Assembly: GCF_900142435.1 (NCBI RefSeq) | Contig: NZ_LT670846.1 | Location: forward strand, 1,020,750 to 1,084,749 | Direction of reading: 5' to 3' | Length of the DNA stretch: 64,000 nucleotides | Origin: Thermocrinis minervae | GTDB taxonomy: Bacteria > Aquificota > Aquificia > Aquificales > Aquificaceae | The notes under the pieces: generated by a model | Databases searched by the model: none | What the model saw: the letters and a program-made list of their open reading frames with translations, nothing else | What the model was told of the DNA's origin: nothing | Shown: positions 34,819 to 43,233 of the stretch, one piece after another | How the letters are laid out: every line of letters starts with the position of its first letter | Numbering within the stretch: position 1 is the stretch's first letter | Position numbers and translations under genes: made by a program

Positions 34819-35675
34819 AGAACTTTTACCAGCAGAGGTATTAAGATAAAGTAAAAGATAATTCCTAAGGTTGCACTGGCAAAAGCAAGATGGTAGTTTA
34901 GATCAAACATCATGGCAAGCACACTTGCCGTTATCATAGTAGGCATAGCGGATTCTAACACGGCGACCTTGTAAGCTATATCCTGAATACCCATAAGCTT
35001 TCCTAAAAGGATGGCGACGAATGAGGAAAAGATCATCTTTATGGACAGAGCTAAAAAGGTATACTTTAGGTTGTTTCTTACCTGTGAAAAGGACAACATA
35101 AGACCTATGGAGAAGAGTACAACCACCAAGGTAGAATCCGCCACAAAGCTAACCATATCCGCCAGGAATTTAGGAAGAGCGAAAGGACTACTTAGGAAGC
35201 CAAGGACTAGCCCTAAAAAGGGTGGAAACCTTAGGAGGTTCATAGGGTCCCACCTGCCACTGGCTATGAGAAAACCTAGGGTGGAGACAAGGACAAAAGA
35301 ACCTAGGCTGTCGTAAACCACTGCATAGCTCAGCCCTTTTTGACCTAAAAGGCTCTCAGCAGTAGGATACCCCAAGAAGGCTGTGTTTCCAAAAGAAGAA
35401 GCAAGCACGAAGGACCTGAGGGTTCTTTCCTCAAACTTCATCCACTTGGCCAGTGTATAGCTAAGCAGAAGGCAAGAGATTATGACCATCCAGGCAAGTA
35501 TAGAAAGAGTAAGGACCTCTCTGTTTAGGCCTAGCTGGTGTGAAGCCCTGAAGGCAAGGAAAGGGAGGGAAAAGTTGATCACATAGCTTATGAGTACCTT
35601 TGAATCCTCTTCCTTAAAAAGTCTCAACCTTTTGAGAAGGTAAGCAAGACCTACAACAAACAGGACTTTTAACAT
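34815..35675 (-). CDS. AEC-family (auxin efflux carrier-type) transporter
   Basis: A 286-residue permease with about ten hydrophobic segments. It shows the AEC pattern: an N-terminal helix bundle ending in FINFSLP-like sequence (VINFSLPFLAF), SSFGNTAFLGYP in the middle and ESAMPTMITASVLA toward the C-terminus. The family exports or imports small carboxylates; the substrate is unknown. It overlaps the small hypothetical gene upstream by one base. Confidence 0.88.
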   Translation of the reverse strand: MLKVLFVVGLAYLLKRLRLFKEEDSKVLISYVINFSLPFLAFRASHQLGLNREVLTLSILAWMVIISCLLLSYTLAKWMKFEERTLRSFVLASSFGNTAFLGYPTAESLLGQKGLSYAVVYDSLGSFVLVSTLGFLIASGRWDPMNLLRFPPFLGLVLGFLSSPFALPKFLADMVSFVADSTLVVVLFSIGLMLSFSQVRNNLKYTFLALSIKMIFSSFVAILLGKLMGIQDIAYKVAVLESAMPTMITASVLAMMFDLNYHLAFASATLGIIFYFILIPLLVKVL

Positions 35676-35950
35676 TAGTTAGTTTCTGAAAGGTAACCTA
35701 CGTAAACTACCCTACCATCCTCCGTAAGTCCGAAGTTCTTCTCCATTCTGTCCTTTAAGCCCTTTTTGTTCTCTATGAAATCCTTGAGCGTCTTTGGTTC
35801 ACCATGAGCCTTAAGAAGGTAATCTACCACCTGGCCGTTATCAAAGTATATCTTCACGGGAAGACAGTAGAACTTAGAGTCTTCCCCCGTATGGCATCTG
35901 TCTATCTCTCCCGTTATCTCTATTTTTACGCTCCTGGCTATCACCTTCAT
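35675..35950 (-). CDS. Hypothetical protein
   Basis: A 91-residue soluble protein from ATG 35950 (MKVIARSVKIEI). A longer reading from 36028 is possible but would overlap the divergent plsY coding region by 63 bp, so the shorter form is preferred. Two cysteines occur in DRCHTGEDSKFYC. I do not recognise the family. Confidence 0.6.
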   Translation of the reverse strand: MKVIARSVKIEITGEIDRCHTGEDSKFYCLPVKIYFDNGQVVDYLLKAHGEPKTLKDFIENKKGLKDRMEKNFGLTEDGRVVYVGYLSETN

Positions 35951-35965
35951 GGTAAAGTATTTTAC

Positions 35966-36550
35966 ATGGACAGCGTACTTTTGATAGTCTTCTCTTACCT
36001 TCTTGGTTCTATCCTCTTTGGTGAGCACATAGCTAAGTTAAAGGGTGTGGACATAAGGTCCGTGGGCAGCGGAAACGTAGGTGCCACAAACGTGGGCAGA
36101 GTCCTAGGCAGGAAATATGCTGTTCTAGTCTTTCTCCTGGATGCCTTCAAAGGATTTTTCCCCATCCTGTTATCAAGGCTTTACTTTGGGCTGGATAGCT
36201 GGACTACCTTTTTCGTAGGCCTCGCATGCGTGCTAGGTCACATGTACCCAATCTTTCATGATTTTAGAGGCGGTAAGGGTGTGGCGACGGCTTCGGGAGT
36301 ACTGCTCGGAGTTTCACCCCTTACTTTTCTGCTTTCTATGATATTTTGGACTCTTTTAGTTAAGCTAAAGGGTTATGTTTCTTTAGCTTCCATGGGAAGC
36401 TCCTTATTTGCTACACTTCTCCTCCTGCTTCAGGGTTATGACTACAGGGTGGTTTTTATGTCCCTCTTTATAACAATGCTTATTGTATACAGACACAAGG
36501 ACAACATAAAAAGGCTGCTAGAAGGGACAGAACACAGGGTAAGGCTATAG
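35966..36550 (+). CDS. plsY: Glycerol-3-phosphate acyltransferase PlsY
   Basis: A 194-residue membrane acyltransferase that uses acyl-phosphate to acylate glycerol-3-phosphate in phospholipid synthesis. Family motifs are SGNVGATNVGRVLG, GHMYPIFHDFRGGKGVAT and a late VYRHKDNIKRL segment. ATG 35966 gives the standard length; an upstream in-frame ATG at 35804 would overlap the divergent gene. Only 15 bp separate it from the divergent hypothetical gene. Confidence 0.95.
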   Translation: MDSVLLIVFSYLLGSILFGEHIAKLKGVDIRSVGSGNVGATNVGRVLGRKYAVLVFLLDAFKGFFPILLSRLYFGLDSWTTFFVGLACVLGHMYPIFHDFRGGKGVATASGVLLGVSPLTFLLSMIFWTLLVKLKGYVSLASMGSSLFATLLLLLQGYDYRVVFMSLFITMLIVYRHKDNIKRLLEGTEHRVRL

Positions 36551-38305
36551 TTTCACAGGCTGTTTTACGGTGAGGCACTCTCTAAAGACTACGTAAGGAC
36601 ATTCCTTTGCACAATATTCGTGGTCTAGCCTACTGAAAAGCTCTCCTATGGACTGTCCCTTTGAGTCAAAGATAAGATTCGCATCAACAAGTTTATCTAT
36701 ATTTAACCTCTCCATCAGGGGATAAATGTCGCATCCTATGTTGGCAAGAGATACTTTTACTCCAAGCTTTTGGATCTCATCCACCATCTTCATGAAGTTC
36801 TGTGCTCCCGATGCATCCATGTAGTTTACAGCTTCCATGTCTACAAGGACGTACTTTAGTGGTGTGCTCTCCTTTCTTTTCTTTACAAGATTCACGATGT
36901 ACTCACCCACGTACTCGGCATTTCCAAAGTATATGGACATGTTAGGTCTTACATAGAGGATCTGTGGACACTCTGGGAGGTTTTCTCTCTGCGCGTTCAC
37001 AAAGGTGTTTGAAGCTGGGTTCCTTGTGAGGATTACTATCCTTGGGTACATGGTTTTGTAGACGAATATACCTAATGCCAAGATGATACCTAACAGTAGG
37101 GCAATCCATAGCTCTAAGACTAGCACACCTACAAAGGTAACGGCGGCTACTATACCATCTTCCTTGTTTACCTTGTAGAGCCTGTATATCTCCCAAGGCC
37201 TTATAAGATTTATCACAGCCATCATTACTATCACGGCAAGGGTTGCCTTTGGTAGGTACTTAAAGTACGGCGCTATGAAGAGGAGTGTAAGACCTACTGC
37301 GATAGAGGTGAAGACACTTGCCATAGGTGTTTTTGCACCCAGTTGAAAGTTGAGGGCAGACCTTGAGAAGGAACCACCTATAGGAAAACCCTTGAAGAAG
37401 GCACTCACTATGTTGGCAAGTCCCTGACCTATAAGCTCCTGGTTTACGTCCCACTTATCTCCCACTTGGTTTGCGAGCCTTTTTGCTATGGCTACAGCTT
37501 CCATAAGACCAAAGAAGGCAACCACCAAGGCACCCACGAAGACCGTGGATATCTCTTCAAGGCCATTTACCGGCAAGTAGAAAGAGGGTATACCTTGGGG
37601 TACATCACCCACAAGGGCAACGCCTTTCTCGTGTAGGTTGTAAAAGTAAGCTAGAAAGCTTGTTGAAAACACAGCTATAAGAGCTCCAGGTATGAGCGGA
37701 TGTATACGTCTTGACACATAGATGATCAAAAAGGAAATAAAACCCACTAGGAGGGTATAAGGATTTGTTAGGTGAATCTTTTTTAGGATGTCAAGTAGAA
37801 CTTCCACAACTATAGTGCTCTTTGCTGTCCTAAAACCCAGGAGGTGTTCCAACTGGCTTAAGGCTATGACTATGGCACCTGCGCTCACAAAGCCTGTTAT
37901 GACGGCCGGAGATATTAGGTCTACTATAGAACCGAGTCTAAAGAGACCTATGGAAAGGCGTATTATCCCAACCAGGAAGGCTAGCAAGGCCATCAGGTGT
38001 ATCCACTTCTCACTTCCGGGCTCTGCTATTCCGTACAGTACAGAGGCAGAAAGGAGAGCTGTCATTGCTACTGGACCTGTGGCCAGGAACCTAGAGCTGC
38101 CAAAGATTGCAGCCACGGCCACAGCTAGGAAGGAGGCGTAGAGACCATGTATGGCTGGCATCCTTGCGAGGAGTGCATAGGCCATAGATTGGGGTACTAA
38201 AACAGCTGCTACCGTAAGACCTGCTATAAGATCATCTCTGAGCTTTGATGCATTGTAGTCCTTAAGCCAATGTCTGATGGGAAGAGGATCAAACCTTATT
38301 TCCAT
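36545..38305 (-). CDS. SulP-family anion transporter with STAS domain
   Basis: A 586-residue SLC26/SulP carrier. The N-terminus has PQSMAYALLARMPAIHGLYASF, and about 12 transmembrane helices are followed by a cytoplasmic STAS domain (about residues 440-560) with MDASGAQNF. It ends with a cysteine-containing tail (CAKECPYVVFREC). SulP proteins move sulfate and other anions. It is the last gene of the sHdr operon (10-bp overlap with rdgB), so sulfate or sulfite movement during sulfur oxidation is a reasonable inference; direction is unknown. Confidence 0.9.
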   Translation of the reverse strand: MEIRFDPLPIRHWLKDYNASKLRDDLIAGLTVAAVLVPQSMAYALLARMPAIHGLYASFLAVAVAAIFGSSRFLATGPVAMTALLSASVLYGIAEPGSEKWIHLMALLAFLVGIIRLSIGLFRLGSIVDLISPAVITGFVSAGAIVIALSQLEHLLGFRTAKSTIVVEVLLDILKKIHLTNPYTLLVGFISFLIIYVSRRIHPLIPGALIAVFSTSFLAYFYNLHEKGVALVGDVPQGIPSFYLPVNGLEEISTVFVGALVVAFFGLMEAVAIAKRLANQVGDKWDVNQELIGQGLANIVSAFFKGFPIGGSFSRSALNFQLGAKTPMASVFTSIAVGLTLLFIAPYFKYLPKATLAVIVMMAVINLIRPWEIYRLYKVNKEDGIVAAVTFVGVLVLELWIALLLGIILALGIFVYKTMYPRIVILTRNPASNTFVNAQRENLPECPQILYVRPNMSIYFGNAEYVGEYIVNLVKKRKESTPLKYVLVDMEAVNYMDASGAQNFMKMVDEIQKLGVKVSLANIGCDIYPLMERLNIDKLVDANLIFDSKGQSIGELFSRLDHEYCAKECPYVVFRECLTVKQPVKL

Positions 38306-38889
38306 CTTAGTACCTCCAGAAGTCTCGTCAAGGCTCTCCTTCTATGCGATATACGGTTTTTTTCCTCTGGTGGTAGCTCGGCCATGGTCTTGTTGTAGCC
38401 TTCTGGTATAAACACAGGATCGTAACCAAAACCGTAAGACCCCTTTTCCTCTCTACTGATAGCACCTTCACACCTCCCTTCTGCAAAGACACCTCCATCT
38501 CCTATGTACAAAACAACGCAAGCGTAGTAATAAGCTCTTCTGTCTTCTACGTTCTCCATCAGTCTAAGAAGCTTCTTTATGTTTGCTCTATCTGGGTCCT
38601 TGCCGTGTTCTACACCGCCAAAGTCTATGCTATGAAACCTGGAGGAGTATATACCTGGATAACCTCCCAAAGAAGGTACCACAAGCCCTGAATCCTCTGC
38701 AAGGGTTGGCAATCTGTACCTTTGATAGTAGGCTCTTGCCTTTAGGTATGCGTTCTCTAAAAAGGTTGTCCCTGTCTCTTCAACCTCTAAGGTCTCCTCT
38801 GGCAGCTCAAGCTCAAAGCCATAAGGGCTTAGTATATCCATAAGCTCCCTCAACTTCTTTCTGTTAGAAGTAGCTACCAGAATCTTCAT
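38296..38889 (-). CDS. rdgB: XTP/dITP pyrophosphatase (RdgB/HAM1)
   Basis: A 197-residue house-cleaning enzyme that hydrolyses deaminated purine nucleoside triphosphates. The N-terminal TSNRKKLREL motif, AEDSGLVVP and GYDPVFIPEGY are all present. It is wedged between the radical SAM gene (4-bp overlap) and sulP (10-bp overlap) inside the sHdr operon, where no functional link to sulfur is obvious. Confidence 0.95.
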   Translation of the reverse strand: MKILVATSNRKKLRELMDILSPYGFELELPEETLEVEETGTTFLENAYLKARAYYQRYRLPTLAEDSGLVVPSLGGYPGIYSSRFHSIDFGGVEHGKDPDRANIKKLLRLMENVEDRRAYYYACVVLYIGDGGVFAEGRCEGAISREEKGSYGFGYDPVFIPEGYNKTMAELPPEEKNRISHRRRALTRLLEVLRWK

Positions 38890-39905
38890 AAAGGCATGAA
38901 AACCGTAGAACAGCAGTTGGGAGACACTACAGGTTGGAGCCCTAGGGACTTAGCGTAGGTGACTATACCCTCAGCAGGGAAGGTGATACCATTTACTCCA
39001 GCCACGAGTGCATAGAAGTCTAGCTTTACCCTTTCAGGACCAGCAGGCCTTGCACAACCAATAACTATGGGCCTGTTGGGTATGGCTCTTCTAGCGTAAA
39101 GTATCACACGAGCGGACTCTTCGGCGGAAGGTGGTGGTAAAAGCTGAAACCTAGCTTTCCCAAAGTAAGGCATTATCACCACGAGAACGAGAGCAGCTGG
39201 TTCATACTCCGCTATAATGTCTATAGCTCTGTACTCTCCTTTTACCCGTCCATAGTGTAGCCCTATTATGACGTGAGGAACTATGTTGTGCCCGTAATCC
39301 TTTAGAATCCTCAAAGACTCCTTGTAATCCTTCACGCTTCTGTGCGGAAGCTTGTAAACCTGAGCTATGGTCTCATCGTCTCCTATTATGTCAAGCAGTA
39401 CGGCATCAACACCTACCTCTTTTAAACCTTTGGCTTGTATCTCATCCACAAGGCCTACATGACAGGTAAGCAGGAGTCCAAGCTCATCCTTTATCCTTTT
39501 CATGACATCGAAGAAGGGATCAAGGGGAACCCTTCCATCTTTATCAGAACCACCAGATATGAGGATCCCATCTATTCCTTTGGATTTAAGATCATTGGCC
39601 ACTTTCCAAAGTTCCTCCGGCGTGGTTGCAGGGATCATATGCCAGAGTATCTTAGACGCACAGTGGTCGCACATAAGCTCACAGTTCCTTCCCGTTATGG
39701 ATATGTCTACAAACTTTGGCCCTGTGGTAACCTTAAAGTCTTCCACCTCGTAGTGTTTAAAACCAGGACTATGGAAGAAAACCTTATTTCCAAAATTCCT
39801 TTCTCTTATTAAAAACCCTTCCTCAAGCTCCCTTAATAATTTCTCATCTACCTCTAAGTCTTCTAAGAAGGAGGGGAGATGCCCCTCCAAAATCCTTAGC
39901 CGCAT
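38886..39905 (-). CDS. Radical SAM enzyme, candidate LipS1/LipS2-type lipoyl synthase
   Basis: A 339-residue radical SAM protein with the cluster motif C75-x3-C79-x2-C82. Extra cysteines lie at C284 (GCARPAG) and C331-C332 (NCCS), candidates for a second Fe-S cluster or sulfur donor site. Published work on LipS1/LipS2 pairs shows that two radical SAM proteins, often encoded with sHdr and lbpA genes, insert sulfur into octanoyl-LbpA. The 10-bp overlap with lbpA2 makes that role likely here. I cannot tell LipS1 from LipS2 by eye, and no partner or sLpl ligase lies in the window. Confidence 0.72.
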   Translation of the reverse strand: MRLRILEGHLPSFLEDLEVDEKLLRELEEGFLIRERNFGNKVFFHSPGFKHYEVEDFKVTTGPKFVDISITGRNCELMCDHCASKILWHMIPATTPEELWKVANDLKSKGIDGILISGGSDKDGRVPLDPFFDVMKRIKDELGLLLTCHVGLVDEIQAKGLKEVGVDAVLLDIIGDDETIAQVYKLPHRSVKDYKESLRILKDYGHNIVPHVIIGLHYGRVKGEYRAIDIIAEYEPAALVLVVIMPYFGKARFQLLPPPSAEESARVILYARRAIPNRPIVIGCARPAGPERVKLDFYALVAGVNGITFPAEGIVTYAKSLGLQPVVSPNCCSTVFMPL

Positions 39906-40342
39906 TTGATGCCCTTCTCGTTCATCACCTTGGTAAGAGCTTCAACGGCTGCCTGACCCTTCAGAAGGCTGTTTACTTCATCTGGATTGGTGGGTTTTAT
40001 CTTGGCTATCCACCCTTGTCCGTAAGGATCATCGTTGACCAGAGCTGGGTTAGCCTTTAGAGCTTCATTTATCTCTACTATCTCACCAGATAGAGGTGAA
40101 GGCACTGGTCCGACCCACTTCCCGCTCTCTATGGTAGCTACGCTCTTGCGTCTTTCTACAGTCTTGCCAGGTTTCTTGGGTGTGTAAGCCACAAGCCTTC
40201 CTGCCATAGCAGCAGCTACAGAAGTGAGACCTATAGTATAGGTCCCGTCTCCGTTGTCTCTAGCCCAAGTGAAGGCATTAGCTTGGGCATCTACATCGTA
40301 AAGAAGATCCTCCGGTATGTTGCAACCGTTCACTACAGCCAT
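39896..40342 (-). CDS. lbpA: Lipoate-binding protein LbpA (second copy)
   Basis: A 148-residue GcvH-like protein of the LbpA type. The lipoyl lysine is K75 in ESGKWVGP, where true GcvH has ESVK. It shares the N-terminal motif NGCxIPxDL with the other copy. It ends in KCG, so a cysteine is the penultimate residue. LbpA is the lipoate carrier required for sHdr-dependent sulfur oxidation. There are no glycine-cleavage genes around it. A GGGGG ribosome-binding site precedes the ATG. Confidence 0.9.
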   Translation of the reverse strand: MAVVNGCNIPEDLLYDVDAQANAFTWARDNGDGTYTIGLTSVAAAMAGRLVAYTPKKPGKTVERRKSVATIESGKWVGPVPSPLSGEIVEINEALKANPALVNDDPYGQGWIAKIKPTNPDEVNSLLKGQAAVEALTKVMNEKGIKCG

Positions 40343-40367
40343 CCTAACACCCCCTTTATAAGATTTT

Positions 40368-40757
40368 TTAGAAGATCAATACCTTATCGTATTCTAAAGC
40401 ACGTATAGCAAACTCACTAGCAGGAACTATATCATCTAGCTCAGGTATGAGGTCTTCCTTGGTGAGTCCTAAAGAATCCACCGCCTGTTTACAAGATAGG
40501 AACCTCACCCCTGCCTGCTTTGCATCCTTCATGAAATCGTAGACAGTCTTAAGTTTCTTACCGTTTGTAGAAAGGCAATTGGGTTCTCCTGGCACTATCC
40601 TCTCTGCTACTCCTTTTCTGAGAAGATTGGTACCATCCATGTTAAAAAACATCTCCACTTCTGCCTCGTTGGCAGCCAAGAGTGCAGCTATGTAAAAGGG
40701 TGCAGCACATCTCCACGGAGTTCTTGGGCCGCTGGTCATAAGGATTATCACCTTCAT
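40368..40757 (-). CDS. DsrE-family sulfur carrier (third copy)
   Basis: A 129-residue DsrE/F-fold protein. It opens MKVIILMTSGP; the conserved sulfur-carrying cysteine position is C89 (RFLSCKQAV), with extra C17 and C61. DsrE proteins hold persulfide and pass it between TusA-like carriers. It lies between the CATC thioredoxin-like gene (4-bp overlap) and lbpA2, apart from the two DsrE genes at the head of the operon, so it may serve the LbpA branch. Confidence 0.82.
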   Translation of the reverse strand: MKVIILMTSGPRTPWRCAAPFYIAALLAANEAEVEMFFNMDGTNLLRKGVAERIVPGEPNCLSTNGKKLKTVYDFMKDAKQAGVRFLSCKQAVDSLGLTKEDLIPELDDIVPASEFAIRALEYDKVLIF

Positions 40758-41011
40758 GACTCTATAGCCTTCCTTGCCTCAGCTTCCTCCGGTACTCCTA
40801 CAAAGGTAAGCTTTCCGTCTATTATGGTGGAAGGGACACTCCTTACCATCAGCTTTTTTGCCCACATCCTGCCTTCCGGCTGAGCTACATCAAGGACCTC
40901 ATACTTAAACCCATACTCTTGCTGTAATTTTCTCCAGAGCTGATCAGCATCGGGACACGTAGCACACCACTGAGACACCAACAGTATCACATGTTTGTCC
41001 TTTGCACCCAT
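40754..41011 (-). CDS. Thioredoxin/glutaredoxin-like protein with CATC active site
   Basis: An 85-residue mini thioredoxin-fold protein with C16-A-T-C19 and the cis-proline motif SVPSTII. ATG at 41011 overlaps the lbpA1 stop as TGATG, with GAGGTG 8 nt upstream, so it is preferred to an upstream ATG at 41041. It may reduce disulfides or persulfides on the adjacent DsrE or LbpA proteins; that is inference from position. Confidence 0.8.
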   Translation of the reverse strand: MGAKDKHVILLVSQWCATCPDADQLWRKLQQEYGFKYEVLDVAQPEGRMWAKKLMVRSVPSTIIDGKLTFVGVPEEAEARKAIES

Positions 41012-41490
41012 CACGTACACCTCATACAGATTATGTCCCACTCATCTATGTACTTTTTCATCTCCTCAATGGCCTGAGGTCCATATAAAAGGTCCTTTAT
41101 ATCTCTTTCCAGGTTTGTGGGTTTCATCTTGACTATCCAACCTTCTCCGTAGGGATCGTAGTTTATTATATCTGGCTGTTCCAGTACTTTCTGGTTGGCT
41201 TCCACTACTTCTCCTTCCACGAGTGCGTTGATAGGTCCAGCCCATTTACCGCTTTCCAAAGAAGCCACTGGCTTACCCTTCTGTATATGTTTCCCAGGAC
41301 TCTTTATCCGGGCGTGGAGAAGCCTTCCAGCCCTGACCTGACCTACGTCTGTAAGACCCATGGTTACAGTACCATCGTCATTTATCCTTAACCAGGTCTG
41401 CGTCTCTATCTCATAATAGAGGTCTAGCGGGATTATACACCCGTTGTACTCCCACTCATTGGTAGGGCCTTGAGCTTCCACCACACCCAT
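41011..41490 (-). CDS. lbpA: Lipoate-binding protein LbpA (first copy)
   Basis: A 159-residue LbpA with the lipoyl lysine K82 in ESGKWAGP, the NGCIIPLDL motif and a C-terminal extension ending C155-M-R-C158-T. The terminal CxxC is not part of the GcvH fold and could be redox active. It lies 9 bp after sHdrB2 with a good ribosome-binding site (GAGGTGG). It probably carries the lipoate that works with the sHdr complex. Confidence 0.92.
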   Translation of the reverse strand: MGVVEAQGPTNEWEYNGCIIPLDLYYEIETQTWLRINDDGTVTMGLTDVGQVRAGRLLHARIKSPGKHIQKGKPVASLESGKWAGPINALVEGEVVEANQKVLEQPDIINYDPYGEGWIVKMKPTNLERDIKDLLYGPQAIEEMKKYIDEWDIICMRCT

Positions 41491-41499
41491 ATTACCACC

Positions 41500-42459
41500 T
41501 CATACAAGACCGAGTCTCTTCAAAACAGGTAGAGGGTCAGAGAGATTGTCCTTTAGCTTTACGTCGTTGGCACTGTAGCCAAATGCTATACCTAACAGTT
41601 GGGTAAAGTAGGCTGCGGGTACATCCACGTCTGGTACACCTTTCATCATAAGCCTATGCCTGTACATCTCAAGGGATGCATGACACAAAGGACATTCCGT
41701 GGCTATTATGTCAGCTCCGTTCCTCTTAGCTGTTTGGAGTATCATCATCACGAACTTTTCAGACACCAATTCATCAGACAGAGAGTGTGGCCCACCACAG
41801 CATTGGGTGTGCATGGGTTCAAACTCCACACTCTGAGCGCCGGCAGCCTCAAGAAGAGCGTTCATGTAGTACGGATGTTCATCGTCATCTGCAGTTTCCC
41901 TCTTCCTTGGCCTGGCTTCTTCCGGTTGACCACCGGCATGGGCGTAAGTCCTGGCGTAGAAGTGAGGTCTTGTGTACAGACAGCCATAGTAGTTGGCCAC
42001 CTTAAGACCTTTAAGAGGTTTCTTCGTTTTCTCTTTCACCTTCTGGGGACCGGCTTCGTTGTAGAACCACTCAAGGATATGGTAAGTGTGGGGTATTCTA
42101 TCCAGTGGATCTACTCCACCTTCTTTTAGGAGTGCGTTAACCTTCTCTAAAAGGGATTGATCTGTTTCCAAGAAGTACTCTGCTCTCTGGAGGGAGAAGG
42201 AGCATCCGTTACACGGAGCCACTATAACGTCGTGGCCTTGCTTCCTTGCCAAGGACATATTCCTGGCGTTAAGAAGTATAGTTCCCATAAAGGTCACGTT
42301 CTTAGACTCCATAGCACCACAGCAGTTGTAGTCTTCCAGGTAGTCTAGCTCAAGACCTAGTTCTCTGGCCACTATCCTCGTTGAGACATCGTACGCTCTT
42401 GCTGCACCTTCCAAAGAACAACCAGGGTAGTATGCCACTCTCTTACCTATAACACCCAT
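41500..42459 (-). CDS. hdrB2: sHdrB2, CCG-domain subunit of the sulfur-oxidizing Hdr-like complex
   Basis: A 319-residue protein with two complete CCG cysteine motifs: C14, C46-C47, C83-x2-C86, and C160, C220-C221, C256-x2-C259. In methanogen HdrB these motifs hold non-cubane [4Fe-4S] clusters that act on disulfides. As part of sHdr it is expected to handle sulfane sulfur or lipoate-bound sulfur in the cytoplasm. It is encoded 12 bp after sHdrC2. Confidence 0.92.
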   Translation of the reverse strand: MGVIGKRVAYYPGCSLEGAARAYDVSTRIVARELGLELDYLEDYNCCGAMESKNVTFMGTILLNARNMSLARKQGHDVIVAPCNGCSFSLQRAEYFLETDQSLLEKVNALLKEGGVDPLDRIPHTYHILEWFYNEAGPQKVKEKTKKPLKGLKVANYYGCLYTRPHFYARTYAHAGGQPEEARPRKRETADDDEHPYYMNALLEAAGAQSVEFEPMHTQCCGGPHSLSDELVSEKFVMMILQTAKRNGADIIATECPLCHASLEMYRHRLMMKGVPDVDVPAAYFTQLLGIAFGYSANDVKLKDNLSDPLPVLKRLGLV

Positions 42460-42471
42460 AGTTACACCTCC

Positions 42472-43230
42472 TTACTTTAAGGCACCTTCTTGTTCCATAA
42501 CCTTCCTAAGGACTTGTTTGAACCTATTCCAGTTCTTTGTTCTTGGATGGAACAGCATATGCTTTGCGTTCAGAACTAGAAAGCTTATGTTCATAGACTT
42601 TAAAGGCTTTAGAGCAAGCTGCTTTAGCCATTCTGGAGCTTCACCCATAAAAGGTATGGGTTTCTTGAGTATGGGGTCTTTAAACAGCTTGTAACCTTGC
42701 TTTTCTATCCATCCAAAGAGGAGTTCTCCATCCTCTATCCTTCCGTACTCTAGCACAGACTCGGTGAAGAACTTATCAAACTTCTTGGAAGGATACTCTT
42801 CTATAAGGCCTCTCTTGGCCATTACCTTGAGTATAGCCTTGAGGACTTCTTCTACAAGGACTCCCTTCGGGCACCTGTGTGTACACTTGTGACAAGAGAC
42901 ACATCTCCACATAACGTCGGCTCTCTTCTGGAGCTCGTCTACAAGCCCGAGCCTCGCCAGGTAGATAAAATGTCTTGGGTTGTACCTCTCATCCCAGTAA
43001 TTGTGGACTGGACAGGACGCTGTACAGTAAGAGCACTGGTAACATTGGTTTATGGTCTTGCCTTCTGGCTGGTTTAGTACCTCTTTACCGAAGTCCAGGT
43101 CGTAGTCGTTTATAACCCTGGGCAGGATTATAAGGTTCCAGTCTCCAGAAACGTCAACACCATCTATGACGAGTCTCTCTTTCCTTAAAATCCTCTCCGG
43201 TTCTACAAGACTTTTTTCATGTATAGCCAT
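42472..43230 (-). CDS. hdrC2: sHdrC2, ferredoxin-like subunit
   Basis: A 252-residue electron-transfer subunit with two [4Fe-4S] motifs: C63-x2-C66-x2-C69-x3-C73 and C110-x2-C113-x2-C116-x3-C120. It probably wires sHdrB2 to the flavin subunit. It follows the hyp gene by 3 bp. Confidence 0.93.
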   Translation of the reverse strand: MAIHEKSLVEPERILRKERLVIDGVDVSGDWNLIILPRVINDYDLDFGKEVLNQPEGKTINQCYQCSYCTASCPVHNYWDERYNPRHFIYLARLGLVDELQKRADVMWRCVSCHKCTHRCPKGVLVEEVLKAILKVMAKRGLIEEYPSKKFDKFFTESVLEYGRIEDGELLFGWIEKQGYKLFKDPILKKPIPFMGEAPEWLKQLALKPLKSMNISFLVLNAKHMLFHPRTKNWNRFKQVLRKVMEQEGALK

Positions 43231-43233
43231 GGT

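Noticed and set aside
35804-35965. N-terminal extension of PlsY
   Set aside because: The added 54 residues are antisense to the divergent gene and look unlike the family; ATG 35966 begins the first membrane helix.
39896-41490. GcvH of the glycine cleavage system
   Set aside because: The lipoyl site reads ESGKW, not ESVK, no gcvT or gcvP is nearby, and both copies sit in an sHdr operon. LbpA fits better.
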